From Sulfurovum sp. (GTDB taxonomy: Bacteria; Campylobacterota; Campylobacteria; Campylobacterales; Sulfurovaceae): 53,534 nucleotides of DNA. Below, piece by piece: positions 24,445 to 33,265 of the stretch; position 1 is the stretch's first letter; every line of letters begins with the position of its first letter. Under the pieces are notes generated by a model. That model did not search any database and had not been told where the DNA came from. It worked only from the letters and a program-made list of their open reading frames with translations. The position numbers were made by a program, and so were the translations under genes. The DNA lies in NCBI GenBank assembly GCA_026990595.1, contig JALXCZ010000029.1, forward strand, positions 1 through 53,534, read 5' to 3'.

Positions 24445-25851
24445 TTATCTTATATGTTGAATAAAGAATGCATTGAGAGACGATAGTAAAATAGCAAATA
24501 AAAACAATCCAACTACAAAATAGACCGATCTTCTTGATTTTATAATCTCTAAAAATCTATCAAACCCTACCTCTTTTACAGTCAGACCAAAGAGTACCCA
24601 ACCTCCGATACTTCCGGCAAGTGCCAATCCTGAAGCTCCCATGAACTGCATGAGTATAAGTGATGCACTTACAGATGTAATAAGTGCATAGACTGCTATT
24701 TTAGCTGCTTTTTTATGACGATGTGAGGCATAAAGAAAGAGTGAGAAGAGTTTTGCCAGTCCAAAAGGCAGAAGCCCTACCATGTACATTTGAAGTACAT
24801 TTACAGTCTCAATCGTTTGTAACTGAGTGAATTTTCCTCTCTCAAAGAGCAGCCACACAATGGGCTCAGCCAGTAAAATACCGCCTATCATGGCACCCCC
24901 AAGTAAAAAAGCAAGCAGCCAAAAAGCTTTGTCGAGGTTTGCATAGGCACTTTTTTCGTCATTATTTTTCAGAGACTTTGAGACGGAAGGAAACAGTACT
25001 GTAGCTGTAGCAATGGCAATGATGGCAAGTGGAAGTTGAAATACACGGTTGGCATAAAAGAGGTAGGAGACAGACCCTGTCATAAGAAAGGTAGCCAGTA
25101 TAGTGTCTATAAAAGCAGAGATCTGCGGTGTGGAATTTCCAATGATACCGGGAAGGAAAAGAGACTGAAAATGTTTTTTCTCTTCTTTGACATCTTTGTG
25201 TTTTCTGTATTTCCATCCTCCTATAAGTAGTTTATGCAAGTTGAATCTGTTTAGCGTAATGAGATGGGCGACAATTTGCAACCCACCCCCTATGAGTACC
25301 GCAAAACTCAATGCATAGGCAACTGTTTTTGGATCTTCTTTCATGTAAAGCCACAGTGCTGTGATCATGGAGATATTCAGTAAAGCCGTAGACATGGCGG
25401 TGGTAGCAAAATGCTCTTTGTATTGTAGCAGTGTAGCTAAAAAAGTAACAATAAAAATGAGGTCAAGATACCAAAAATTGATAGCGGTAAGCGGTGCTGT
25501 ATCAGCAATAAGATCTTTCCCCCATCCCCATGCCAAAAGTTTGGTAATGGGTTCGGGAAAGAAGGTGATGAACAGGGAGAATGCCATTAAGAAAAGCAGG
25601 AATCTCAGGAATATGGCTGTGGCAAAAACACCTTTATGTCTACTGGCTATAAAAGAGGGCATAAAGGCCTGCGTAAAGGCACCTTCTGCAAAGATACGGC
25701 GAAAAAGATTTGGAAGTTTAAAGGCAACAAAGAACATGTCTGACCAGACTGAAGCTCCCAGTGCAGATGCCATGAGAACATCACGCCCCAAACCGGTTAC
25801 TCGTGAAAATAAAATACCAAAGCTGTTGGTAAAGATAGATTTTAATCGCAT
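24445..25851 (-). CDS. murJ: Lipid II flippase MurJ (MviN family)
   Basis: 468 residues from the chosen start MRLKSIFTNSFGILFSRVTG. A longer frame reaching the ruvA start is possible, but it adds 46 residues unlike MurJ, and this ATG has AAAGAG upstream. Fourteen-helix MOP-superfamily pattern. The early SRVTGLGRD block and the LFRRIFAEGAFTQAFMP block are MurJ hallmarks. It flips lipid II to the periplasm for peptidoglycan synthesis. It is divergent from ruvA, as in Campylobacter from memory. Confidence 0.92.
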   Translation of the reverse strand: MRLKSIFTNSFGILFSRVTGLGRDVLMASALGASVWSDMFFVAFKLPNLFRRIFAEGAFTQAFMPSFIASRHKGVFATAIFLRFLLFLMAFSLFITFFPEPITKLLAWGWGKDLIADTAPLTAINFWYLDLIFIVTFLATLLQYKEHFATTAMSTALLNISMITALWLYMKEDPKTVAYALSFAVLIGGGLQIVAHLITLNRFNLHKLLIGGWKYRKHKDVKEEKKHFQSLFLPGIIGNSTPQISAFIDTILATFLMTGSVSYLFYANRVFQLPLAIIAIATATVLFPSVSKSLKNNDEKSAYANLDKAFWLLAFLLGGAMIGGILLAEPIVWLLFERGKFTQLQTIETVNVLQMYMVGLLPFGLAKLFSLFLYASHRHKKAAKIAVYALITSVSASLILMQFMGASGLALAGSIGGWVLFGLTVKEVGFDRFLEIIKSRRSVYFVVGLFLFAILLSSLNAFFIQHIR

Positions 25852-25987
25852 AATGCTCTTTGATTTTAAATTGAAAGCTATTGTATCCAAATGTTGATTT
25901 AAAAGAAAAATATGACAATTTGACATATTTTTAGTTTTTTCCAAAAAGAGTTGATATACTTCACCTATCAATACATAAAGGTCTGTC

Positions 25988-26545
25988 ATGATAGTAGGAA
26001 TAGAAGGTGTAGTAGAAAGACGTGATCCAACATTTGTGCATCTTAATGTTCATGGGATCATCTACGAAGTCCATGTCTCCATCAATACATCCAATGCTAT
26101 ACAGGAGAAAAGCGTTAAACTCTATGTCACGCAGGTCATCCGTGAAGATGCTGATCTGTTGTTCGGGTTTATGGATACCAATGAGAAAAAGATGTTTGAC
26201 ACGGTACTTAAGATAAACGGGGTAGGTCCCAAAGTGGGGCTGGCTATCTGTTCTACTTTTACCCCGAGCACCTTTGCCAAAGTGGTTGCTTCCAAAGATG
26301 TGAGTATGCTTAAACGAGTTCCCGGTATAGGCCCTAAGGCTGCCAGCCGCATCTTGGTGGAATTGGCAGACTTTATTGTGGATGGAAATGAAGAGAGTGG
26401 AGTTTCCGGAGCTTTAGGTGAAGCGGTCATGGCACTGGAAAGTCTAGGCTTTAAAAAAGATGCCATCCGTAAAGCACTTTCAGGATGTTCCGGAGATACG
26501 AGTACACTTGTCAAAGAGGGGTTAAAGAAACTGCAGAGACTATAG
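25988..26545 (+). CDS. ruvA: Holliday junction branch-migration protein RuvA
   Basis: 185 residues: OB-fold domain I (1-65, [20 protein letters not shown]), helix-hairpin-helix pairs in domain II ([26 protein letters not shown]), and flexible domain III (about 138-185, [20 protein letters not shown]), which contacts RuvB. It recognises Holliday junctions and guides branch migration. The gene ends 3 bases from a convergent gene of the accessory block. Confidence 0.95.
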   Translation: MIVGIEGVVERRDPTFVHLNVHGIIYEVHVSINTSNAIQEKSVKLYVTQVIREDADLLFGFMDTNEKKMFDTVLKINGVGPKVGLAICSTFTPSTFAKVVASKDVSMLKRVPGIGPKAASRILVELADFIVDGNEESGVSGALGEAVMALESLGFKKDAIRKALSGCSGDTSTLVKEGLKKLQRL

Positions 26546-26548
26546 CTA

Positions 26549-27358
26549 TTACCAAAATTTATACCCAATTTTAAAATTTAATGAATCATGCAAGTCCTCA
26601 TCTATTTCTCTATTATATGAGAGCGTTGCAAACCAGTCTTTGTTTATTTTATAGTAGAGGGTACTACCTAAACTTCTAGTAACATGTTCATTGGTAAATT
26701 TACTTTCAGAGAGTCCAAATGTGAGATTGGCATAAAATTTATTTGTAAAAAAGTATCCTGCTCCAATATAGAAATTATTGGTGTCTCGTAGTGGGGTAAT
26801 GACTTTTTCATCTTGTACAAAGGTATGACTAAGTCCAGTAAAAACAGAAAGTGAATGGGTAGGATAATAACTTAATGAAGAGTAAAGTGTATAATCTGTT
26901 TTATTTCCGGTAAAGTCATAAGTAGGGAACTTTATCCCCATGCCCAAACCAAGTTTTAGTTTTTTTGTGAGCTTGATTCGTTTTCTAATTTTAAATGTGG
27001 TATCTAAAATACCACTGTTTGTATTGTGTGAATAGTAGCCGCTTCTTAGAGAGTAACTCCAGTTGTTATGATAATAACTGAGTTGTACCGTACCGGTATC
27101 TTGTTGTTTTCTTCCTACCAAGTCTTCGTTGGTACTAAAGCCATACCCTAGTGTGAGTGTCATACTGTCGTATTCGGTTTCATTAGGGAGTGTTAGTATC
27201 GTTGTTGTGCATCCTTGGGCATTGACTTGATTTAAGAAAGGAGTGTGCGGACATTGGTCGAGACTATCGGGTACTCCATCAAAATCTTCATCATTGATAC
27301 CTTGGGCATAACTTAGTGTACTTGCTAATAGTCCTAGAGCCAATAGTTTTTTAGTCAT
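26549..27358 (-). CDS. TSP3-repeat plus beta-barrel outer-membrane protein (cassette 1)
   Basis: 269 residues from MTKKLLALGLLASTLSYAQG, which gives a clean signal peptide; an in-frame upstream extension is Arg/Lys-rich and overlaps the neighbour. The mature N-terminus NDEDFDGVPDSLDQCPHTP is a thrombospondin-type-3/OmpA-linker calcium motif, with a second Cys in AQGC. About 210 residues of amphipathic strands follow, ending LNFKIGYKFW, a barrel C-terminus. A paralogue with the same layout lies in cassette 2 at 45693. Last gene of the RR1-HK1 operon (overlaps the preceding gene by 8 bases). Probably an outer-membrane channel or sensor accessory; function unknown. Confidence 0.65.
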   Translation of the reverse strand: MTKKLLALGLLASTLSYAQGINDEDFDGVPDSLDQCPHTPFLNQVNAQGCTTTILTLPNETEYDSMTLTLGYGFSTNEDLVGRKQQDTGTVQLSYYHNNWSYSLRSGYYSHNTNSGILDTTFKIRKRIKLTKKLKLGLGMGIKFPTYDFTGNKTDYTLYSSLSYYPTHSLSVFTGLSHTFVQDEKVITPLRDTNNFYIGAGYFFTNKFYANLTFGLSESKFTNEHVTRSLGSTLYYKINKDWFATLSYNREIDEDLHDSLNFKIGYKFW

Positions 27359-27875
27359 CATTATGCTCCTCTTCATGTCTATCTTCTGTCTCATTCTCAA
27401 CATGCTCCTGTGTTTGTGTTTCGATATTGTCCTCTGTTTCATTACTGGTTTCATTCTCTACACTATTGTCAGTTTCATTGGAAGTTTCGTTTTCAACATT
27501 GTTTTCGGTCTCATTGGAGGTTTCATTCTCTATATTATTTTCTGTCTGATTGGTAGTGCTCTCTTGTGCATCATTGTCTTTGATCCTCTCTAATGTATCA
27601 TTATGATGTTTGGAATATCTACGTGGTTTATGTCGAGTGATTTCTCTAAGTGCAGCATTCGCATGTTTACTACTATTGATCGATCTTAGTTTCGTTAGTG
27701 CCTCTATTCGCTCTGTCTCTTTCATTTGTACTATTTCACGTTTAAAAGCATTCATTAATTTAAAGCGTTCTGATACAGAAGCCTTTTGTATAGCTTCTAT
27801 CTGGGAATCTACATCAGAGATAATGGGCAGTGACAATGCAATGCATAACACCCATGGAAGAAAAAAATATTTCAT
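27351..27875 (-). CDS. Secreted helical protein with acidic repeat tail (cassette 1)
   Basis: 174 residues. Signal peptide (about 1-20); a short helical domain (about 22-80, IEAIQKASVSERFKLMNAFK ... ERIEALTKLR); then a tail of 12-residue repeats built on ENET-SNET (about 100-150); then an acidic His end. The overlap with HK1 is 4 bases (ATGA), showing translational coupling. The helical domain looks distantly similar to that of the cassette-2 protein at 46500 (IxxIK...MN/IN..K...M....R). A periplasmic ligand-binding regulator of the kinase would fit the position, but nothing in the sequence proves it. Confidence 0.6.
   Translation of the reverse strand: MKYFFLPWVLCIALSLPIISDVDSQIEAIQKASVSERFKLMNAFKREIVQMKETERIEALTKLRSINSSKHANAALREITRHKPRRYSKHHNDTLERIKDNDAQESTTNQTENNIENETSNETENNVENETSNETDNSVENETSNETEDNIETQTQEHVENETEDRHEEEHNDD
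27427..27544. repeat. In-frame 36-bp tandem repeat in the acidic tail
   Basis: About three degenerate copies of a 36-bp unit encode the ENxxENETSNET repeats. Multiples of three keep the frame, so length can vary between strains without breaking the gene. Confidence 0.7.
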
Positions 27876-28927
27876 CTGTTCTCCTCCGGGAGGTTTTTAA
27901 AATCAAGTATGACCTCTGTCCCCTGATTTAACTTGCTTTTTATATGTAGGATAATATTGAGTTCATTTGTCAGCTTTTGGACAATATGCAATCCCAAACC
28001 TATGCCTCTGTCCTGTTCTTTATAATAACGATCCAATACTTTTTGGATCTCTTTGATCCCTTTACCGGTATCTTGTATGACCAGTCTGTTTTGAGCAATA
28101 GTGAGCTTCACTTCTCCGTTGGGTTTATTATATTTTGCAGCATTGCTTAGTAGATTATCGAGTATACGGGTAAGTAGTTCTTCATTGCTCCATTTAAGAA
28201 GATCATGCTTTTTGTAATACACAAAAGAGATCTTTGGGTAGATGTTCTGTATGAATTCCAAACGTTTTTTTGCCAATAGTGCTATATCTATATGACTGTT
28301 TTGTGAAGGAGAGTGATGCAGGAAACTTTTTAGATTATTCTGCAACAAAAGAATAGTATTGATACTCTTTGAGACCTTGTTAATGAAAGGATCTTCTCCT
28401 TTTTCTTTTTTGAACATATTGATATTGAGTAACATTGCAGTAATGGGTGTATTAAAATCATGCAGGATATCTTTAATGAATTCATCGTTGATACGTAATG
28501 CTTTTCGAATAGGTTTAAGACTATAGAGGGTAAAGAAGAAAGCAATTCCCATGAGTAAGAAAGTTGCAACAATGAACTTAATCCAGAGAATATTTCGTAT
28601 ATGGGTCATATCTTTATGTAGTGCTTTTTTAGGATAGGAGATCCTGATCAGATACTTTTGGGATTTTGGAATAGTAAAAAAACTATATAAACCGCTGTTT
28701 TCATACAGTCTGTTCAGCTTATGGTTGTCTTTGGGTGCAAAATTGAACTGAAATTGGTCACATTTCATCGTATAGCTGCATAATTGCATGGTTTTATGTA
28801 TATTTTGCTTATACTCTTTGATCTCTGTATGATTAAGTTCCCCAAAAAGCAAAACAAGCAACACTTCCAACAGTGAAAAAAATACAAGAAAATTTTTGAG
28901 CAGAGACTCTTTTTCATAACTTTTCAA
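27872..28927 (-). CDS. Sensor histidine kinase HK1
   Basis: 351 residues from a TTG start at 28927 that overlaps the RR1 end by 14 bases and has AGGAT 6 bases upstream; the two paralogous kinases start at the same aligned position. Two membrane helices (about 12-30 and 115-137) flank a periplasmic domain of about 85 residues. The phospho-acceptor is His156 in DILHDFNTPITAML; note N in place of the usual R/K of HExRTP. N box: ILDNLLSNAAKYNKP; G boxes: DTGKGI and RGIGLGLHIV. OmpR-type partner is RR1. The ligand is unknown. Confidence 0.85.
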   Translation of the reverse strand: MKSYEKESLLKNFLVFFSLLEVLLVLLFGELNHTEIKEYKQNIHKTMQLCSYTMKCDQFQFNFAPKDNHKLNRLYENSGLYSFFTIPKSQKYLIRISYPKKALHKDMTHIRNILWIKFIVATFLLMGIAFFFTLYSLKPIRKALRINDEFIKDILHDFNTPITAMLLNINMFKKEKGEDPFINKVSKSINTILLLQNNLKSFLHHSPSQNSHIDIALLAKKRLEFIQNIYPKISFVYYKKHDLLKWSNEELLTRILDNLLSNAAKYNKPNGEVKLTIAQNRLVIQDTGKGIKEIQKVLDRYYKEQDRGIGLGLHIVQKLTNELNIILHIKSKLNQGTEVILDFKNLPEENR

Positions 28928-29540
28928 GAATATATCCTCTGCCTCTGATATTTTTAATCGTGATACCAAGTCTTTGTTTTATTTTGGTTAATGCCACGCG
29001 AAGGGCTGTATCTGAAATATGGTCAAGACATTCATAGAGTTCTTCTTTATTTACGATTTTGCCTTGATGAAGAAGGAGTTTCTCAAAAATCTTAAACTGC
29101 ACATTTCCAATATCAATGATCTCCCCACTCAATCGTAGAATTCTTGCATATGAATCATAGTTTATATTGCCATAATGTATTGATCTCTTCTTGAATTTCG
29201 CATCAATACGAATCAGTAATTCTTCTGGAGAAAAAGGTTTTTTGATGTAGTCAACAGCACCCAGATCAAACCCTTTTGCCATAGAGTTCATATCAGTAAG
29301 TGCAGTAATAAATATAACAGGTGTTCGGTCTTCAGCATTTCTGAGTGACCCCAACAAAGACAGACCACTCCCTTCCGGCAGATTAATATCAAAAAGATAA
29401 AGATCATATTTTTGGGAAAAAGTAAGTTCTTCAGCCTCTTCAATATTTAGGGCTGTATCTACACCATAGCCTTCACGAGAGAGAAACAGTTGTAGTGTTT
29501 CACTTAGTATTTGGTCATCTTCTAAGAGCAGGAGTTTCAT
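28914..29540 (-). CDS. OmpR-family response regulator RR1
   Basis: 208 residues. The receiver domain has the acidic pocket EDD (7-9), phospho-accepting Asp51 (LFDINLP), Thr near 79 (FITAL) and Lys near 101 (KKPF). The C-terminal winged helix ends in the typical RGRGYILEKL. It is first gene of the RR1-HK1-repeat protein-barrel operon. Two GAGTGTTA/TAACACTC direct repeats at 11-bp spacing lie upstream, the geometry of OmpR-family sites, and a matching triple repeat precedes the nine-haem cytochrome gene. This suggests autoregulation plus control of the cytochrome. Confidence 0.88.
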   Translation of the reverse strand: MKLLLLEDDQILSETLQLFLSREGYGVDTALNIEEAEELTFSQKYDLYLFDINLPEGSGLSLLGSLRNAEDRTPVIFITALTDMNSMAKGFDLGAVDYIKKPFSPEELLIRIDAKFKKRSIHYGNINYDSYARILRLSGEIIDIGNVQFKIFEKLLLHQGKIVNKEELYECLDHISDTALRVALTKIKQRLGITIKNIRGRGYILEKL

Positions 29541-29612
29541 TTTATACCTTTTGTGGGTGCATTTATTTTAACATAAAAATTGACTTTTGGTTGTGAAGGA
29601 TTGTATCAAAGA

Positions 29613-29631
29613 GAGTGTTAAGGGAGTGTTA
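29613..29631 (-). promoter_or_regulatory. Two TAACACTC direct repeats upstream of RR1
   Basis: GAGTGTTA at 29613-29620 and 29624-29631 (TAACACTC on the minus strand) are spaced exactly 11 bp, one helical turn, as for OmpR/PhoB-type regulators. The motif matches the repeats before the cytochrome gene. A TACAAT hexamer (29600-29605, minus) lies close downstream, so the site could overlap the -35 region. Confidence 0.6.
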
Positions 29632-29650
29632 TTTGAAATGTGGATGGGAG

Positions 29651-29672
29651 AAAAAGGGAGAGAGACTCTCCC
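29651..29672 (-). terminator. Intrinsic terminator of the nine-haem cytochrome gene
   Basis: On the minus strand GGGAGAG-TCT-CTCTCCC is followed directly by TTTTT, a textbook rho-independent terminator 30 bases after the cytochrome stop. It separates this gene from the RR1 operon. Confidence 0.85.
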
Positions 29673-29701
29673 TCCCCGCGAAGCAAACAGGAATTTCTCT
29701 T

Positions 29702-32017
29702 TTATGGGTTTGGTCCGTTATGACAGTCATAACATGAGACCTGATGATCTTTTTGCAGGGTTTTGTTTCCATGTTCAACACTGAGTGTACGTGTTGTGAA
29801 CATTTCAGAAAGTGCAGAACCTCTGTAGTTTTGTCCATGACAAACTTTACATTGTGCAGCATTTCTTTCTGCAACATGTTTATGACCGCTGACCCAAGAC
29901 TGTCCAACAGGGTGCATACCGTGTGGTCCGCCTGTAGTAGTGTTTGGTACAGAACTGTGACATGAGGCACATTCACCGATAGTTCCTGTATGTCCTTGAA
30001 TACCTTCACTTAAAATATTGTCCGCATTGTGTGCAGGGTAGATGGCATGTGTTGCACCGTGACAAGCTTCACACTGTAACTTACCATGACCGGTACTAAA
30101 TCTATATAGACTGACACCTGTCATTGGTGTATTGGTGTTGGTAGCAAATTTTGTATCTACCACATGTCTGAGTGTATTGGTCGCTGGATCAATTGCTGAT
30201 GTTTCACGCATACCATCATGGTGACATGCTTGACAGTTTGGCTCACTTAGCCAACCTTTTCTATTGGCATCTCCTACATTGCTCATATGACCATGACAAC
30301 TTTGACATTGCATTGTGTTCTGTCCGTTTGCATCTTTAGAATCTCCCATAGCACCTCTAAGACATTTAGTTGCTGCCCCTGGGTGACAAGCATAACATGC
30401 ACCTCTATTGGTACTGTCATTCATTGCTAAGTTGGTATATGGATCGATAACTTTAGCATGGTAACTATGTATAGCTGTAGTAAAGGCTTTAATATTATCT
30501 ACACCTGTACCTGGTAATGCATTGGAGCTGTGACATGCTGAACATAAGATAGGCGTACCTGCTCTTGCACTTGCTTCAAGTCCTGCTGCATCATAAGTGT
30601 AGCCTTTTTTATTGAGTGATGCCATATGATCTTTGACTGCATTTGGCATACGTTCATCATGCAGACGTAGTACGTTCAGCTTGAAGTCTTTTTCTGGGTC
30701 TGTGTCAGCAACCCATCCTGCATTTGGTTTTGCTTTTGGTGACAGTGAATTGGTTGCGTGACAACGCTTACAATCCATCTCATCACTAATAGGCAGTACC
30801 ACTTTAGCTGTAGCAAGTACATTTCCTGCAGTGTCTTTTGCTGTGACTTTGACCAGTGGATAGTAGTTTTTACTTCCGTCATCATTATAAGGTGTAAGTG
30901 GTAAGCCTTCTGCTTTCCACCACTTCTCTTGTGTATCAAATAACATACTTTGAGGTATGGTACTTGGTGTTTTCTTACCCGTCAAACCTACGTCAGGCTG
31001 TAAATTTGAATTTGGAAAAAGTTTATTACTAAAGTCCCAGAAGTTGGTTTTATCTGCACTTGACGTGTTGATTTTACCATCAGTTCCTGTGGTAGATTCA
31101 TAGGTCAATGTTACACCGCTAGTGACTAAACCACCATTTTTATCTTTGAGTTGTGCATGGAGATTATTGTAAGGAGGAAGTACTGAGAATACAGAGAAGT
31201 CATTTCCATCCATACAGTGCATTCCTAGGTCATTCCATGCTGTGAGTATATATCCGTTGGATGTAGTTGTTCCACCACCAGTTGTTCCACCACCTGTTGA
31301 AGTGTTGGTATCGGTAGTTCCTCCATCATCATGGTCATCATCATGACTACTATCATTTTGAGTATCATTGTTTGAATCCATAATATCTGGTGTACCATTA
31401 TGATTGCTGTCATCTTGGATGTCAGGTGTTCCATTATTATTGGTGTCTTCATACGCTGTAGGTGTACCGTTGTGATTTGGATCTTCATAGACATCTACGG
31501 TACCATTTTGATTGCTATCGTATGTAGTGTCAGGGGTCGTTGTTTCAGTTGCTCCTTGAGGAATATCTATCACCATAGGTGTATCTTTGACATGGTCACT
31601 ATTGTTATCGTCCATAGCAGTTGGGTCTTGTGGAAGATCTACATATCCTAAATCAACGATATCACCTGTCATCTGGATACGTGTAGATTCATTACCTGAT
31701 GCATCTTGGAATGCTAACATAGTAATGGTTCTTTGTGCAGGATTGTCTTCATTCATTGTCATCACAATATAACAACTACTGTCTTTTTTCACATCCAGTT
31801 CAAAAGGATGACGGTTGGTATCGTTATTATTTGATTTGGTTGTGTAATATTTTCCGTTATCACAGAAAGCCTCGATTTTGGTTCCCGGTACTGTACCTAT
31901 AAGCTTTGTTGTCTGTGTGGTAGTTGTTGTTGCAGCAGTTGTTCCGCCACCTCCACCACCACAGGCAACAAGTAAAGGTATAGCTGACAAACTAAGTAGT
32001 ATGGATCTTTTTTTCAT
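29702..32017 (-). CDS. Nine-haem c-type cytochrome lipoprotein with calcium-type repeats
   Basis: 771 residues from the ATG with AAGGAG upstream (MKKRSILLSLSAIPLLVACG, lipobox LVAC). A Gly/Thr linker follows, then an acidic DxNxNGTPD-type repeat region (about 160-235), then a beta-rich block beginning AWNDLGMHCMDGNDFSVFS. The C-terminal half has nine C-x2-C-H sites: CKRCH, CSACH, CYACH, CQSCH, CQACH, CEACH, CASCH, CKVCH, CYDCH. It should be exported, matured by cytochrome c biogenesis, and act in extracytoplasmic electron transfer. Substrate unknown. Three TAACAC repeats precede its TATAAT promoter. Confidence 0.88.
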   Translation of the reverse strand: MKKRSILLSLSAIPLLVACGGGGGGTTAATTTTTQTTKLIGTVPGTKIEAFCDNGKYYTTKSNNNDTNRHPFELDVKKDSSCYIVMTMNEDNPAQRTITMLAFQDASGNESTRIQMTGDIVDLGYVDLPQDPTAMDDNNSDHVKDTPMVIDIPQGATETTTPDTTYDSNQNGTVDVYEDPNHNGTPTAYEDTNNNGTPDIQDDSNHNGTPDIMDSNNDTQNDSSHDDDHDDGGTTDTNTSTGGGTTGGGTTTSNGYILTAWNDLGMHCMDGNDFSVFSVLPPYNNLHAQLKDKNGGLVTSGVTLTYESTTGTDGKINTSSADKTNFWDFSNKLFPNSNLQPDVGLTGKKTPSTIPQSMLFDTQEKWWKAEGLPLTPYNDDGSKNYYPLVKVTAKDTAGNVLATAKVVLPISDEMDCKRCHATNSLSPKAKPNAGWVADTDPEKDFKLNVLRLHDERMPNAVKDHMASLNKKGYTYDAAGLEASARAGTPILCSACHSSNALPGTGVDNIKAFTTAIHSYHAKVIDPYTNLAMNDSTNRGACYACHPGAATKCLRGAMGDSKDANGQNTMQCQSCHGHMSNVGDANRKGWLSEPNCQACHHDGMRETSAIDPATNTLRHVVDTKFATNTNTPMTGVSLYRFSTGHGKLQCEACHGATHAIYPAHNADNILSEGIQGHTGTIGECASCHSSVPNTTTGGPHGMHPVGQSWVSGHKHVAERNAAQCKVCHGQNYRGSALSEMFTTRTLSVEHGNKTLQKDHQVSCYDCHNGPNP

Positions 32018-32045
32018 GTGCGCTCCTTTTTCATGTGCATTCAAA

Positions 32046-32099
32046 ATTATAGGATACATGGTATTACTGTTGTGTTAGGGAAGTGTTAGGGGAGTGTTA
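32046..32099 (-). promoter_or_regulatory. Promoter with three 11-bp-spaced TAACAC repeats, nine-haem cytochrome gene
   Basis: Minus strand: TAACAC at 32099-32094, 32088-32083 and 32077-32072, then TATAAT at 32051-32046. The proximal repeat covers the expected -35 place and no good -35 hexamer is seen, as for promoters that need an OmpR-type activator. The same repeat occurs upstream of RR1. Confidence 0.7.
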
Positions 32100-32112
32100 A
32101 TTGAAAAATAGT

Positions 32113-32793
32113 TTAGGATTCTTTTTGCAATACTCTTTTGGCAGTAACCAATTTCTTTGCATAATATCCGTGGTCAATAGGGGAGATAATGATCCCTTTT
32201 TTCCTGGAGGCAGCATGAATGAACTTTCCACCCCCTATGTAGATACCCACATGGGTGACAGGAATACCGCGTGACTTGTCGGTAAGAAAAAAGAGAAGAT
32301 CGCCTTTTTGAAGGTTGTTTTTCTCAACTGGGGTTCCTTTTTTAGACTGTGCCCATGCTGTGCGGGGAAGATGGATATTATGTTTGTTATAAAGGTATTG
32401 CACATATCCGGAACAGTCAAATCCTTGTGGTGTAGTACCGCCCCAGACATATTTTCCGCCTTTGAAAACTTTAGCATCTTTGAGTAGTTGTTTTCTGTCT
32501 GCTTTTGAAAGGTGATAGATTTTTCCTGCTTTTTTTGCAGCTGCTTTGGCTTTGGCAATACGCTTGGCTCTTTGTCTTGCAGCTTCTGCCATACGGGCAA
32601 GGTTTTCTGCACGATGCAGTTCATTATAGATGGCCTGGAGTGAATATTCTGTGGCTTTTTGGTTCAAGTAGGCATTTTGGGTATGTGCAATCTGCTTACT
32701 GTGGAATACTTTGCCTTTTTTATCGGTAATAGTAAAGAGATTCCCGTATGCAAAGGATAAAACAGTAGTTATAATGATCACTTTTTTGAACAT
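32113..32793 (-). CDS. NlpC/P60 (C40) peptidoglycan hydrolase
   Basis: 226 residues from MFKKVIIITTVLSFAYG, chosen for the GAGGGG upstream and clean signal peptide; five more residues are possible. A basic, Ala-rich helical region (about 60-110) precedes the catalytic domain: Cys127 in FDCSGY, His181 in THVGIYIG, His193 in FIHAAS. It cleaves peptide stems of peptidoglycan, usually gamma-D-Glu-diaminopimelate bonds. Export places it in the periplasm. Single gene; no clear regulation seen. Confidence 0.88.
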   Translation of the reverse strand: MFKKVIIITTVLSFAYGNLFTITDKKGKVFHSKQIAHTQNAYLNQKATEYSLQAIYNELHRAENLARMAEAARQRAKRIAKAKAAAKKAGKIYHLSKADRKQLLKDAKVFKGGKYVWGGTTPQGFDCSGYVQYLYNKHNIHLPRTAWAQSKKGTPVEKNNLQKGDLLFFLTDKSRGIPVTHVGIYIGGGKFIHAASRKKGIIISPIDHGYYAKKLVTAKRVLQKES

Positions 32794-32857
32794 GATCCCC
32801 TCATCCATATTTTTTACTATTATAACATAAAAAAACAGAAGGGTTTATAAAGTTTTT

Positions 32858-33211
32858 CTAATGATGTGTTCCGCAGAAGTTTGCATCGCAGCCGTGTACT
32901 TTCCCGGAGAATTTTGAATTATTTACCAAGAATTTTTCTAAACGTTTTTTATGCTGTTTGAAAAGAGAAGACTTTAGGCTGCTAAGTCCCTTGGGCTTGT
33001 TCTTATGAATCTTCTCAAGTTTACCTTCTGTTTCAAAATAGAATTCCCAATCATCGTCATCAACCTGTTTTGCCATGTAAAAAGGTGTACCATGGCAAGA
33101 TTTACAGAGTTTTGTAAGTATTCGAAACGCTCTTGTGTCGTAATTCTCCGCAGCAGGGGAGAAAGTCATGAATGTAGAGAGTAGAAAAAAAATAATAATC
33201 AGAAGTTTCAT
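32858..33211 (-). CDS. Small monohaem c-type cytochrome-like protein
   Basis: 117 residues with a signal peptide (about 1-20), one haem site CKSCH (36-40) followed by GTPFYMAKQVDDDDWEFYFE, a Lys-rich middle, and a C-terminus HGCDANFCGTHH. That end contains a second Cys pair with C-G-T-H-H, which is close to but not a standard haem motif (the preceding Cys is 5 residues before). The protein is secreted and probably takes part in electron transfer. It is divergent from the flavoprotein gene, and TGTGTA direct repeats with 11-bp spacing lie in between. Confidence 0.6.
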   Translation of the reverse strand: MKLLIIIFFLLSTFMTFSPAAENYDTRAFRILTKLCKSCHGTPFYMAKQVDDDDWEFYFETEGKLEKIHKNKPKGLSSLKSSLFKQHKKRLEKFLVNNSKFSGKVHGCDANFCGTHH

Positions 33212-33248
33212 AGATACACCTTTTTTATATGTATTCTAATCGTTTACA

Positions 33249-33265
33249 TGTGTAATTTATGTGTA
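33249..33265. promoter_or_regulatory. TGTGTA direct repeat, 11-bp spacing, in a divergent promoter
   Basis: TGTGTA at 33249-33254 and 33260-33265. TAGAAT (minus, 33238-33233) could be the -10 of the monohaem gene and TATAAT (plus, 33274-33279) that of the flavoprotein gene. Resembles an OmpR-type site but only two copies; weak. Confidence 0.35.

Noticed and set aside
25852-25989. Longer N-terminus for MurJ reaching the ruvA start
   Set aside because: The extra 46 residues are unlike MurJ, and a good Shine-Dalgarno precedes the internal ATG at 25851.
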